From contig CM054118.1 in assembly GCA_028673005.1 (NCBI GenBank), forward strand, positions 7,404,410 through 7,468,409: a stretch of DNA of 64,000 bases, read 5' to 3'. The notes under the pieces were generated by a model. That model worked only from the letters and a program-made list of their open reading frames with translations. It searched no databases and was not told the origin of the DNA. Shown here piece after piece: positions 47,880-57,495 of this stretch; the first letter of the stretch is position 1; every line of letters begins with the position of its first letter. The translations under genes were made by a program, and so were the position numbers. The DNA is from Tanypteryx hageni (taxonomy: Eukaryota > Arthropoda > Insecta > Odonata > Petaluridae).

Positions 47880-48830
47880 TCAACAGAGAAGCGACGGAGG
47901 GAGGGAGGACGATGGGTTGAATGTTTGAGGGAAATGGAGAGGAGGGGTTTTGGGTGGATAGGAGCAGGACTTGTGAGTTATGGTGAGGATGTGCGGAGCC
48001 CGGATAAGATTGGAAGGGGAGGGAAACGGAGGAGAGTGAAAGAGAGAAAGGAGGATTAGGGGGAAGGGAGAGTAGAAAGGAAGAAGAGGGAGTGTGCAGG
48101 AGAGTAGGTGGGAAAGAGAAAAATGGTGGGGGGAAGAGAGAGGAAGGACGGGAGAGAGATAACAGGAGAAAGAGAAGGAATGGCGTAGAGAAAGAGAAAA
48201 AATAGAAGATTGGGAATTCGTGGTGAGAGAAAATGAGAAATACGAAGGATAAAGGTAGTGTTTGAGAGAGAAAGAGAAATGGAGAGACGGAGAGAGTGAA
48301 AGAGAGGAAGTTGGAAAAAAGATAATGAAATAGGCGAGGAGAGGTAGATTGATAGGGAGAGAGGGAGGAATAATTGGAAAGAGTGAGGCAGAGAGAGCGT
48401 CTGAGTTATGGAGAGGAGGGAGAGAGAGAAAGAGAAAGGGAGGGAGAAGGGGAGACAGAAAGTGGTAGAGAGTGTGCAAGGGAGAGATATGTAGGCAAGA
48501 AAAGTAATAGGAAGCCATGGAGGGAAGAAGATAAAGAAAGTAAGAGATTGAGAGATGCAGACATAGAAGATTGAATGAGGGGAGTGAGAGAGCGTATTAA
48601 TGAGAGAGATGGAATAGTCAGAGAGTATGAGAGGTTGGAGAAGGATAAATGGATATATAGAGGGAAAGAGATAAAAATAAATAGAAACGGAGGGAGGAAA
48701 GGGAAAGAGTAAAAGTTGAGGCTAGGGGAGAAGGGCAAAAATTTGTAGAAGGGTGAGAAACAGAAGAAGAATAGAGAGTCGTAGATATAGCGAGAGAGAA
48801 CGGGAGATTTTGGCCTCATCTCACGAATTC
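47880..48830. repeat. Long purine-rich (GA) tract
   Basis: GA-rich plus strand immediately following the CT-rich block, with AGAGAGGAGGGA-type words and AGAGAGAAAGAG runs. The mirror-image Ser/Leu/Pro frames on the minus strand are artefacts. Confidence 0.85.
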
Positions 48831-49500
48831 TGCCGATTCGGTGAGTAAACTACGTTCTGGATAGGAAGGGTATTGGTCAGCGAGGCGTGTGAGGTAGTTT
48901 GGGAGAGATCGGGTGATTTTTGCGTTGGGGCGGAGGGAGAGGTAAAGAGAGAGAAGAAAGAGGGAGAAAACAAAGATTCTCTTGGCTTTCGCCCTACATT
49001 GCGTTTACTGGGTGTGTTCTGGAATCTTCTCCAGAGAAATTCGGTACGGGAAGGGAAGCGGAGAGGGCGAAGAGTCCATGTTCCATATTCGCATTCGTAC
49101 AACGTCCAGTTGTACGAATGCGAAATGCGTAGGAATTCGTTCACCGTTTTGCGAATATGTTTCTTGCTTCGTAATTCGAAATACGCGGTGACAGCGCAGC
49201 TCGACATTGTATTCGGAGAGGAAGCTGAAGCGGTTTCAGTCGCTATCGGAAGGTATAAAATGTCTTCGCGGGGATTATCTCGCGATCCGAGCTGCCACCT
49301 CTCGGAAATATCCGAAGGGATTTCATTTGTTTCTCCATTCGGTGATATGGATGATACAAAGTACTTTTTCAAACGAGTACTAATCCGTATGTCCTCGCAG
49401 AAACTTTAACGCAAATAAAAAACAAATCGGGTCCCATAAGACATTTCGTTCGCGTTCAATCTGCTGGTGTTCTGATGGTTTTTATCTCGAGAATCTATAA
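48831..49500. other. Unrecognised region with overlapping open frames
   Basis: A plus-strand frame of 178 residues (48,873-49,409) and a minus-strand frame of 183 residues (48,821-49,372) overlap. Both start in purine-rich DNA and neither shows a motif I recognise. A perfect hairpin lies inside at 49,088-49,124. I do not call a gene. Confidence 0.4.
49088..49124. repeat. Perfect 16-bp-arm hairpin
   Basis: The left arm TTCGCATTCGTACAAC and the right arm GTTGTACGAATGCGAA are exact reverse complements separated by 5 bases (GTCCA). Arms this long are unlikely by chance at one given site but not exceptional over 64 kb. The function is unknown. Confidence 0.85.
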
Positions 49501-50009
49501 AATTTAACGAAATCGCATTTTTCAGGTAAATTTCTCAGGTCTCTGAATAAAATGAGCAAAGATCTTGAAAGCTCTCAAACTTTCATCGCGTTTAATCAAT
49601 TCATCATCTTGTGACTGGTGTCCGGTGTTCTACGACAGTGTGCACTAATACATTTTCGTCTTTAATGTTTTCTCTTTTTTCGGAAATATATAATTGTTTT
49701 CATGGGTTGTCTGATCTGCTCTTCATTTGCTGTGCAGAGTGAAGTCCAAAAACTAATTATCTGAAAACCCGACATTTAAAAATTGGTTCCATTCAAAAAT
49801 AACGTTTGGGTTGCGGCAGACAAATTAATGTTAATTCGGCGCAGGAATTGGTTAGTCACTGACCGCTCTATTTCTGTTATTAACCGCTCTGCCTTCCAGC
49901 CACATTGGTACTCGAAGAAGTCTTATTACAAGTTTTACTTGGAGTGCATATGCTGCAGGTGTATGCCAGTCTGTTTATCGTATTAATTATAGGGTCTTAC
50001 AATTTATGA
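49501..50009. other. Non-coding DNA, nothing recognised
   Basis: No motif, RNA gene or repeat structure seen. Confidence 0.5.
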
Positions 50010-50450
50010 ATGGTGCTCTGTTTCAGGGGCGAACTAGTACAAGTTTTATGGAATAAAAACCCGAGGATATTTTGTGTAAGTTTGGTTGTATACGTTGTAA
50101 GGGAATCTCATTGTAACTGGGGCGGCATAAAATCGGAGAATTTTATGCGAGTGTGGTGGTATACATTTAGGGGACAAGTTGTGTAAGTTGACTGGTATAA
50201 TATCAGGAGGCATTGATGTATGTTGGGCAGTATACGCTGCTGTGGTATCCCCTGAAAGTTTGTTTGCAGAAAATCAGAGGGCCATTTGGTGTTGAGGTTG
50301 GTGGCATACATTTCAGGAGCATACTATTGCTGTGTGTCTGTGACATAAAATAAAGGAGCGATTAGAGTGAGCTTGCTGATATACTTTTCAGAGGCAAAAT
50401 AAATGTGATTTGGGTTGCCTAAACTTACGAAGAAATTCAGGTGAAACTCT
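50010..50450 (+). repeat. Degenerate minisatellite, about 35-bp unit, about 11 units
   Basis: Successive units share a pattern like GGTGGTATACATTTCAGGAG followed by a GTGTAAGTT-type word. Examples begin at GGTTGTATACGTTG, GGCGGCATAAAATC, GGTGGTATACATTT, GACTGGTATAATATC, GGGCAGTATACGC, GGTGGCATACATTTCAG and GCTGATATACTTTTCAG, mostly 34-38 bp apart. The units are diverged but the period holds for about 400 bp. No continuous reading frame spans the array. Confidence 0.65.
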
Positions 50451-52950
50451 AGTATGTTGATATGTATTGCTTGCAATTGGAGCCCTTAGCTGGAAAAAAT
50501 GTGCTGTGATAGGCAGCATAGGCATTTGAAAAATTTTAGACTTAATATAAGTGGTCTACTAGTCGTAATAAAAATAACTCAAGGTAGAACAAAACTTTCA
50601 CATGGCTGTCATCTTCCTGCATCCTATATTATCGTGGAAAATACATGAAAAATTCTATAACTAATCTCCATACGAGAAAATCTTTTTTTCAAGCTGATAC
50701 GGTAGTTACTTTTATCAATTCATTGATTTGATTGAGTTTTGACTCATATCGTTATGTACACGGTCGACGATCGTCGTTTTATTCAAATCCCTCAGAAAAT
50801 CTTGTATGCCATATAACCCCCGCCCAAAGCAGTTCTCGTCATTCCAAACGTTTTTGTACCTTTTACCTAAACGTATGCAAAACAATCGTATATCGCAGTC
50901 AAACGAGCTTACTCTCACGGGGTGAATTGTACACCCAACAATTAAAATGATGTAAATCAATGTCGAAAATGAGTCCTTCCACTTTAAAATTCATCATCTG
51001 TTAGAAAATAAACAATTTATTTGTGATTTTGTAATCATTTAACCGGAATTAAAATAACAGGAATCATTAAAAACAAATACGAAACAAGATTGAGTCTTTA
51101 TTAATCCAAAACGAAACGGACGATAAGCTCCGATACACAAAAATATCGAGGATATATCGAGGGGTTCTGTTTGCAAGCTGGTGCGAAGAACGTGGATGTG
51201 CGCGGCGGCAAAGTTTAATTTCCGGAATTCTCGCGCGAGCTCATGCAAGAGGTCTTCCGTTTGTTATTCCAAATCTGATCGCTTCCTCTGTCCCTCCATT
51301 TCATCCTCTCTTTGCTTAGAATTCACACTTTTTTGCAGACTTTTACTCGACCTAGCCGAGAACAATCCGGTTCGACGAGTCTTCAAATTGAAAAACTTTC
51401 GGAGAGTTACCGAAAGTTTTTTCCCGTTTGGGTACTTTTTCCGCGTGCTTCGGTCGTTTTTCTATCCGAGGGAACAGCGCGGACAAATTGTTCGAAGTGG
51501 CCATTCGGCGTAGGTGAAGATGACCTTATATTTCAAAAGATTTTATTTATTTTTTAAAGACTTAGTGGTTCGTTATGAAGTGTCTCGGAGTGCAATCGAT
51601 GTGGTTTTATTTTCTGTCTTTTTTTTAACGGGAGTTAACAAATGAACTGCATGAGACCTTTTTCATTCGTGTGCTATGTTTTACTTTTATGTTGCTTAAA
51701 AAAATTACGTGATTGAATTGAAATTTAATTTCTAAAGTTGCCATACAATTTCAATCTAATGTTACCGTTCCATTGAGCTAATGTTTGCTTTAAATTAAGT
51801 TAACCTTCATGGTTACCTGCGATTTAATTTCCGTCTGTTGCTATTTTAATTCGATATCTTGTCGTGTTCGGTGTTTTAAAATCCATTTAGGTCCAATTTG
51901 CAAAACGCTTCGCTTCGACCAAAAATCATTCGGTTCAAATTGTTTCCGAGCTTTTATCAGTGAGTGACATTTTTATTTTCATTGAGATGTAGGTACAAAT
52001 TGATATTACCTATCGTGAAAAAACATTAAAGAGGAAAATAATTCCGCGCAATATTTCCTATCTGCTGACTTTCTTCACGATAATACGCAGAAATAAGGAT
52101 TGCGGAGACGTATTCATCACTGCCACGTGACTAAATTTAATTTAATGTAATTCTTTTATGGTAATTGCATGTGTATCATGGCTTACGTTAAATATGTATT
52201 CTTGAAGAAATATTTGAATGATGAATAAATTAAAATTAACTCAACACAACTGCGAGTAGAAAACCGATCGATTTCTCCCGATTACATTTCATTGGAAACA
52301 AAAATAAAATAATTATTCGGCGTTAGATATATTTTCTCATATGGCTTCAGAATGACGCAAGTTTATTTTCAGGAGATTTGGAATGCCTTACCTTTTGGTC
52401 TAAAGCATGGTAGAGCATACTGCATCTCTCGAGGCTATAATTAAAAAGAGATCCGTATAATTCAACATGTTTACTCGTAAATTATGATAATAAACCAGTT
52501 AATATCGAAATGTTAACCCTAAAAACGCCACCAAGGATTGACTCTCATATTCATGATTCTCAGTACCTCGAGGTAACTTCCGATTGAAACTATGATCCAT
52601 TCCATCAAAGCTTTGGTAACTTTCAATGTTTCCCACTATGTAGAAAAGGTTGCCCATCCTTGCTCTGAAGGATGTGCCGCATTGTAAAAATAAACTTCGA
52701 AAAAAATGTCGATGAGGACATTCAAGTCGCGTCTTTGTTCTCGATGTTTAGCGTCCAGTGAGATTATAACATGCCGAGTTTTACGCCCAGCTGCCGCCAA
52801 GTTCTACAATAACAGAAGCAGCCTGGTAGTTACGTGTCCATCTGCGCAGAAATATACACTAGTGAATGAAGTGACATAATTGTACTGATTTGAAAAGTAT
52901 GGTTGTGAGAAAGTTCGTTCGATGCATGTTGCACCAGCATTTTGCCAAGC
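50451..52950. other. Non-coding DNA with a small hairpin and a hAT-type end
   Basis: A hairpin at about 51,391-51,422 has 11-bp arms (AAAACTTTCGG / CCGAAAGTTTT). A hAT-like terminal sequence on the minus strand (CAAGGATGGGCAACCTTTTC) has its edge at about 52,662. The short frames have no recognisable motifs. Confidence 0.45.
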
Positions 52951-52954
52951 ATAA

Positions 52955-55126
52955 CTACAGAATGATATATATATATATCATTTTATACCATTTTATCTTC
53001 AGCATTCTCCTCCAAGTCCACATTTCAAAGCTTTCCAAGTATTTGATGTCATTTTTCCTTAGCGTCCATGTTTCTGCCCCATACAATGCTATACTCCATA
53101 CGTAGCATTTTATCAACTTCTTGCGGATATCTTCCCTTATATTCCCTGTAAGTAGTTGTTTCTTTCTCCTGAAAGCCGCTTTTGCTTTTCCTATTCTAGT
53201 TTTGATCTCATCCGTACATTTTGCCTCTCGTGTTATGATACTTCCAAGGTATTTATATTCTGAAACTTGTTCTAATGGCTTTCCCCCAATAGTTATGTTC
53301 AGATTCTCTTCTTTACCTGATATTCTAATGACCTTGGATTTTTCTGTATTTATTTCCATACCGTATTTTCTACCTATTATCACCAGTCTATTTATCATTT
53401 TTTGTAGCTCCTCTTCCTTTCTTGCTAGAAGTACTTGATCATCTGCGTATTTTACTGTTCTTATAATCCTTCCTCCAATTTTGAAATCCCCTGTGCCTTC
53501 TAAAGCTTCTTGCATTAGACTTTCTCCATATATATTGAATAGGGTTGGCGATAGGCAGCAGCCTTGTCTTACTCCTCTACCGATATTTATTCCGCAGGTG
53601 TCCACATTCTCAAACCTGACCTTTACAACTTGATTCTCATATAGATTCCTAATCAGTCTCCTGTCTTTCCAGTCTACACCTATATCCTTTAATATCTTCA
53701 TCAACTTTACCCAATTTACTCTATCAAAGGCCTTCTGCCAGTCTACGAAACATGCGCAGATATCTTGACTGTATTCTATTGCCCTTTCTGATATGATTCT
53801 AACTACTCCTATAGCATCTCTAGTTCCTCGTCCTTTTCTGAAACCGAATTGATCTTCCCCTATTATTTCTTCTGCCTTTTTCTCCAGCCTTTTATTAAGA
53901 ATCCTCGTGATGATCTTCGATGTGTGTGACAGAAGGCTTATAGTTCTGTAATCTTTACATTGCATTGCCTTTGGCTTCTTCTTTAGAGGGATCATTGTTA
54001 CTTCTAGGAAATCCTGAGGCCACTCTCCCGTGTCGTAAATCTTATTAATTAATTTCGTGATCGCTTTTAGTCCTTCTGATCCTATGACTTTAAGTATCTC
54101 AGTCGGTATTCCATCGCTGCCCGTGGCTTTCCCCTTCTTAAGTTCCACTATCGCTTTTTCTACTTCGCTCTCCATAATACTTGGTCCTAAGTTGTCTTCT
54201 TCAATGTTTTCCTCATTTTCCACTTCTATTTTTGCCGCTCCTGCCTGTTTGCTGTGTAATTCCTTAATGTATTCTTCCCATACCTGTGCTACATCCTTTG
54301 TTTCTGAGACTATCTTCCCATCCGTATTTATAATTCCTTTACCACAAATTCCATTAGACTTCTTATCTTCTAATTCCAGTGCCCTAGCGTACATCATATC
54401 GTACCGTCCTAATTTCTCCATTTGTTCTATTTCATCACATTTTCCTTTTAGCCAATTTTCTCTAGCTTTATCTGTTACCCTTCTCAACTCATTGTTTATA
54501 CGCCTATAGTTGGCTCTAACTTCTTCACTGTTAACGTTTTTCCATTTTCGTCTCTCATCCATTTTCTCCAGCATTTCCTTCGTGATCCATGGTTTTCTGA
54601 TTTTCTTCTCTTGTTTTCCAATCTCTTTATCCAAGGTATCCTTGATACTGGTTTTAATTTCATCCCATTCTATATCGACGGTCTTCGGTTTGTTTTCCAA
54701 CTTTCTTAGGTTATCTTCCAACTTCATGCTGACTACATCCTGCCTTTCTTTCAGTTTTTCTAGGTCCCAGGTCTGTCTTTCTCTTCTCGTTTTTCTTATT
54801 TGTTTGAGCCTTGTACTCACGTCAAGTATTAGAAGGCTGTGATCTGATCCAATGTCTGCTCCTTGCAATGCCTTGGCGTTCTTTATGCTGTTCCTAAATC
54901 TTTGTTTTACAAGGATGTAATCTATTTGGCATCTCATTCTATCTCCTGGGCTTTTCCATGTGTATAACCTTCGTTTATGGTTTTTGAACCATGTATTAGT
55001 CACTACAAGGTCATTATTGATGCAGAATTCTACGAGTTTCTCCCCTCCTCGATTTCTCTTCCCAAGTCCGTATTGCCCGACAACATTTTCTTCCTGTCCT
55101 TCTCCGACTATGCTGTTCCAATCTCC
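52955..55126 (-). pseudogene. RTE ORF, endonuclease end and reverse transcriptase
   Basis: It is in the same frame as the N-terminal half. GDWNSIVGEGQEENVVGQYG and GSDHSLLILDV finish the endonuclease. The reverse transcriptase shows AIVELKKGKATGSDGIPTEI, EVTMIPLKKK, YRTISLLSHTSKIITRILN, DQFGFRKGRGTRDAI, ACFVDWQKAFDRVNW (catalytic Asp), VRQGCCLSPTLFNIY and VKYADDQVLLARK (catalytic YADD). The C-terminal GAETWTLRKND and TWRRMLKIKW are present, then the frame runs into TA-repeat sequence. All visible catalytic residues are kept. The single upstream stop and the missing 3' end are the defects, so this is the least damaged coding region in the window. Confidence 0.88.
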
Positions 55127-55705
55127 CTATATTATGCAGTTTACCTTTCCTCTTCCGTCTTCTTCGTAAATTTCATTAATTTGCTCATAGATCTCATCTA
55201 TTTCTTCATCGTCATGAGCTGACGTTGGCATATATACCTGGATTATCAGCATGTCCACTGGGACTGCTTTTAGCTTTATTGCCATCAGTCTATCGTTCGT
55301 TGCTATTATCTTTGTCACGCTTTTCATCATATCTTTCCTAAGTACTAGAGCTACTCCCCTTTCCCCACTATTTCCTCCAGAATAAACTACCGTGAATTCT
55401 TCCGAGTCGAACTGTCCTTCTCCCTCCCATCTAGTTTCGCTTAGCCCTATAATGTCAACTCTATTTCTTCTCATTTCTTCTTTCAAGTTCTCTAGCTTTC
55501 CTGCCTTTCTCATAGTTCTTACGTTCCAAGTCCCTATTCGTAATTTACTTTCGACAAATGTTTTCCTCAAGGCAGTCCCCGCCCGGAGATCCGATTGGGG
55601 GACTATTTTACCTCCGGATTGTTTTACCTCGAGAGAACTCATATTGTCCAACCATATAATCTTTACTAGGGATTGTAATGTGGTAGTTTCCCTCTTGCTT
55701 TCCAC
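55127..55705 (-). pseudogene. RTE ORF, N-terminal endonuclease half
   Basis: This frame of 192 residues begins at the Met of MESKRETTTLQ. The endonuclease-domain motifs are LRIGTWNVRTM, VDIIGLSETRW, GGNSGERGVALVLRK and LIIQVYMPTS. These belong to the apurinic-type endonuclease of RTE elements, often annotated in animal genomes as craniofacial development protein 2-like. It ends at a TAG (55,127-55,129) just before GDWN, where relatives usually have an uninterrupted (Q)GDWN motif, so a single C-to-T change in a CAG codon is the simplest explanation. The endonuclease would nick the target DNA. Confidence 0.88.
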
Positions 55706-55845
55706 ATCGCAGTACTGTAGCCGTTCAAATCGTCCTGATCACGCCTACAGCTGTATTGGATATAGACCCAACCAACATCATTTGTTTTCGGCTCTATACC
55801 ATACTGACAGTACTGCTGCCTACTGCCAGGCACTGATGATAGTTT
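55640..55845 (-). promoter_or_regulatory. RTE 5' leader with a module shared with SINE-A
   Basis: The segment GTGGAAAGCAAGAGGGAAAC, then TACCACATTACAATCCCTAG, parallels GTGTGGAAGGCAACGGGAAA, then CCACCACACCGTG...TTCCCTAG, in the SINE at 56.78-57.15 kb. The module may have been captured by one element from the other. No promoter motif can be proven here. Confidence 0.45.
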
Positions 55846-55859
55846 TTTTTTTTTTAAAT

Positions 55860-55933
55860 AAAACCTCCATTCGAGGGGTTTGAACCCCCGAACTTTGCAA
55901 TAGAAAGCCGACACGCTAACCACTACACCACCA

Positions 55934-55937
<4 letters not shown>
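55860..55937 (-). mobile_element. tRNA-like module at the RTE 5' edge
   Basis: On the minus strand, TGGTGTAGTGGTTAGCGTG fits a tRNA A-box and D-arm and GGGTTCAAACCCC fits a B-box and T-arm. About 27 bases lie between, so it resembles a tRNA without a normal acceptor pairing. An A-rich run (TTTTATTTAAAAAAAAAAAA) follows, then the RTE leader. It could be a short SINE inserted at the edge or a promoter module of the element itself. The lack of clear acceptor-stem pairing argues against a functional tRNA gene. Confidence 0.6.

Positions 55938-55990
<53 letters not shown>
55938..55990. repeat. (TA)n microsatellite between elements
   Basis: About 53 bp of TA dinucleotides. It separates the tRNA-like module from the 3' end of RTE copy 3. 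Confidence 0.95.
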
Positions 55991-55992
<2 letters not shown>

Positions 55993-56757
55993 CTGAAATC
56001 TTTTCCTACCTCTTTCCCTTTTTTAAATGTAGTTTTCCTTCTAACACATCTTTACATCTTTAATCATTCTCTCCTCAGGTAATGTCCAACCCAGTTTACC
56101 TTCCTTTTTCTAATAGTCTGTATAATCGTCGCCCTTGGTAGACGGGTGGTTAGAGTTTCTGCCAACGGATACTAAGGTCGCGGGTTCGAATCCCTCCCGC
56201 TTAGGACATGGATGCTTGTAACATTAGAGCTATATGTAAGAATGGACATTATTGTCTAAATATCGCCCTCAATAAATACGGATTATTATTATTATTATTA
56301 TCATTCACTTCTCTCCTACTCTTCGTAGAACTTCATCGTTTTTCATCCTATCCGCCCATTTTATCTTCAGCATTCTCCTCCATTTCCTCATTTTAAAACT
56401 TTCCAAGTATTTTATGTCTTTTTTCCTTAGCATCCATGTGTCTGCCCCGTACATACATAGCATTTTATGAATTTCTCTTATATTCCCCGTAAGTAGATGT
56501 TTCTTTCTTCTGAGAGCCACTTTTGCTTTTCTTATTCTAGTCCTGATCTCATCCGTACATTTTGCTTCTCTCATTATGATGCTTTAAAGGTAATAATAGT
56601 CTGAAAGTTGCTCTAAAGACTTTTCTCCAATACTTATGTTCAGATTCTCTTTTTTGTCCGATATTCGAATGACCTTGGATTTATTTCCATATCGTATTTT
56701 CTATCTGTTAATGCTATTGTATTTATCATTTTCTGGAGTTCTTCTTTTCTCGTTATA
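55991..56757 (-). pseudogene. RTE LINE, copy 3: 5'-truncated 3' end, split by a SINE
   Basis: The minus strand encodes fragments of the last part of the RTE protein: REAKCTDEIRTRIRKAKVAL, RRKKHLLTGNIRE, GADTWMLRKKDIKYLESF and RMLKIKWADRMKND. The frame has small deletions and lacks several residues present in copy 1 (for example after NIREI). After the SINE (56,128-56,300) the sequence resumes with the remainder of the 3' region (ACAGACTATTAG, AAACTGGGTTGGACATTACC), matching copy 2 at 60,215-60,255. The 3' end abuts (TA)n at 55,990. It is a dead copy. Confidence 0.8.
56128..56300 (+). mobile_element. tRNA-derived SINE-B inside RTE copy 3
   Basis: It begins GTCGCCCTTGGTAGACGGG, with GGTGGTTAGAGTT as A-box and GCGGGTTCGAATCCCTCC as B-box. 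The body contains GACATTATTGTCTAAATATC and CAATAAATACGG, and the tail is (ATT)n. The 173-bp unit interrupts RTE sequence that is continuous in copy 2 (TGTACAATCATTCGC). Only ATC is clearly duplicated at the junctions (56,125-56,127 and 56,300-56,302), so the target duplication is very short or decayed. Confidence 0.75.
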
Positions 56758-56776
56758 TATATATATATATATATAT
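56754..56776. repeat. (TA)n tract between RTE copy 3 and SINE-A
   Basis: A short TA array at the 5' edge of RTE copy 3 and the 3' edge of the minus-strand SINE-A. Confidence 0.9.
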
Positions 56777-57144
56777 TCATTCGTGTTCTGTCTTGCGACA
56801 GGTCCTACCAATTAATTAATCAATTGGTTTTGACTAGGGAATATACATACACGGTGTGGTGGTTTCCCGTTGCCTTCCACACCGGACTCGCACACAGAAG
56901 GGAGGAGGGAAACCCGGTGCCGGCATTTGCCTGCTCTTACGAAGAACACCAGGGGGGCCAACGGCTTAACGTCCCTTCCGAAGGACGGAACAGCTGAATT
57001 TGCGCGGTCTCCTCAAAACCATGCAAACAGGGGGCCGGGTGACCTTGAGAAAAAATCCTACTCGCGCAGGATTCGTACCCGATGACTTTTTCAAGCATCG
57101 GGCGAGTAGCAGCCAGCGTTCTAACCACTACACCACCGGCACCC

Positions 57145-57146
<2 letters not shown>
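56777..57146 (-). mobile_element. tRNA-derived SINE-A, third copy, different 3' domain
   Basis: The head on the minus strand is GGTGCCGGTGGTGTAGTGGT with GGGTACGAATCC as B-box. The body, TTCCGTCCTTCGGAAGGGAC and CCGTTGGCCCCCCTGGTGTT, equals the 15.2 kb copy. The 3' part differs: it carries GTGTGGAAGGCAACGGGAAA and ends CCTGTCGCAAGACAGA, ACACGAATGAA and (TA)n. The two SINE-A copies therefore share head and body but have different 3' ends, a subfamily switch. A (TA)n tract flanks each side. Confidence 0.8.

Positions 57147-57234
<88 letters not shown>
57147..57234. repeat. (TA)n microsatellite, about 88 bp
   Basis: An uninterrupted TA array directly next to the SINE-A head. Confidence 0.95.
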
Positions 57235-57236
<2 letters not shown>

Positions 57237-57299
57237 AGCTATGTTTGTAAGTCCGACCGTGATTTCTTCACACTCAACTCAACTACGTATATGCACATT

Positions 57300-57495
57300 T
57301 TTTGGAAAGAGTGAGAGGGATAATGTTAGGGAGGGAGAGAGGGATAATGTTAGGGAGGGAGAGAGGGATAATGTTAGGAAGAGAGAGAGAGGGATAATGT
57401 TAGGGAGAGAGGGAGGGATAATGTTAGGGAGGGAGAGAGGGATAATGTTAGGGAGAGAGAGAGGGATAATGTTAGGGAGAGAGAGAGAGATGGAT
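57300..57495 (+). repeat. GAGAGGGATAATGTTAGGGA minisatellite
   Basis: About eight units of 20-25 bp, each holding GGGATAATGTTAGG joined by GAGAGA runs of variable length. A plus-strand frame through it repeats DNVREGER-like residues and is not a gene. Confidence 0.85.

Larger units (their letters stand above)
52967..55860 (-). mobile_element. RTE-type LINE, copy 1 (5' part present, 3' end missing)
   Basis: The minus-strand element has a 5' leader (about 55,706-55,845), then an endonuclease-reverse transcriptase frame interrupted by one stop. The leader carries GTGGAAAGCAAGAGGGAAAC followed by CCCTAGTAAAGATTATATGG. The coding region stops abruptly at RMLKIKW followed by a short (TA)n-like palindrome (52,966-52,980), whereas copies 2 and 3 continue for about 150 bp more. 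So this copy lost its 3' end, which is unusual for a LINE. A tRNA-like module sits at its 5' edge and a (TA)n tract just beyond. Confidence 0.85.

Noticed and set aside
47880..48518. 212-residue minus-strand frame
   Set aside because: It is a Ser/Leu/Pro/Phe-rich artefact of the GA-rich tract.
54057..54842. Plus-strand frames of 150 and 110 residues, hydrophobic
   Set aside because: They are antisense to the RTE reverse transcriptase, which has clear motifs on the other strand.
56128..56210. Possible functional tRNA gene
   Set aside because: A-box and B-box are present, but acceptor-stem pairing is not evident and the unit has a SINE body and (ATT)n tail inside an RTE copy.
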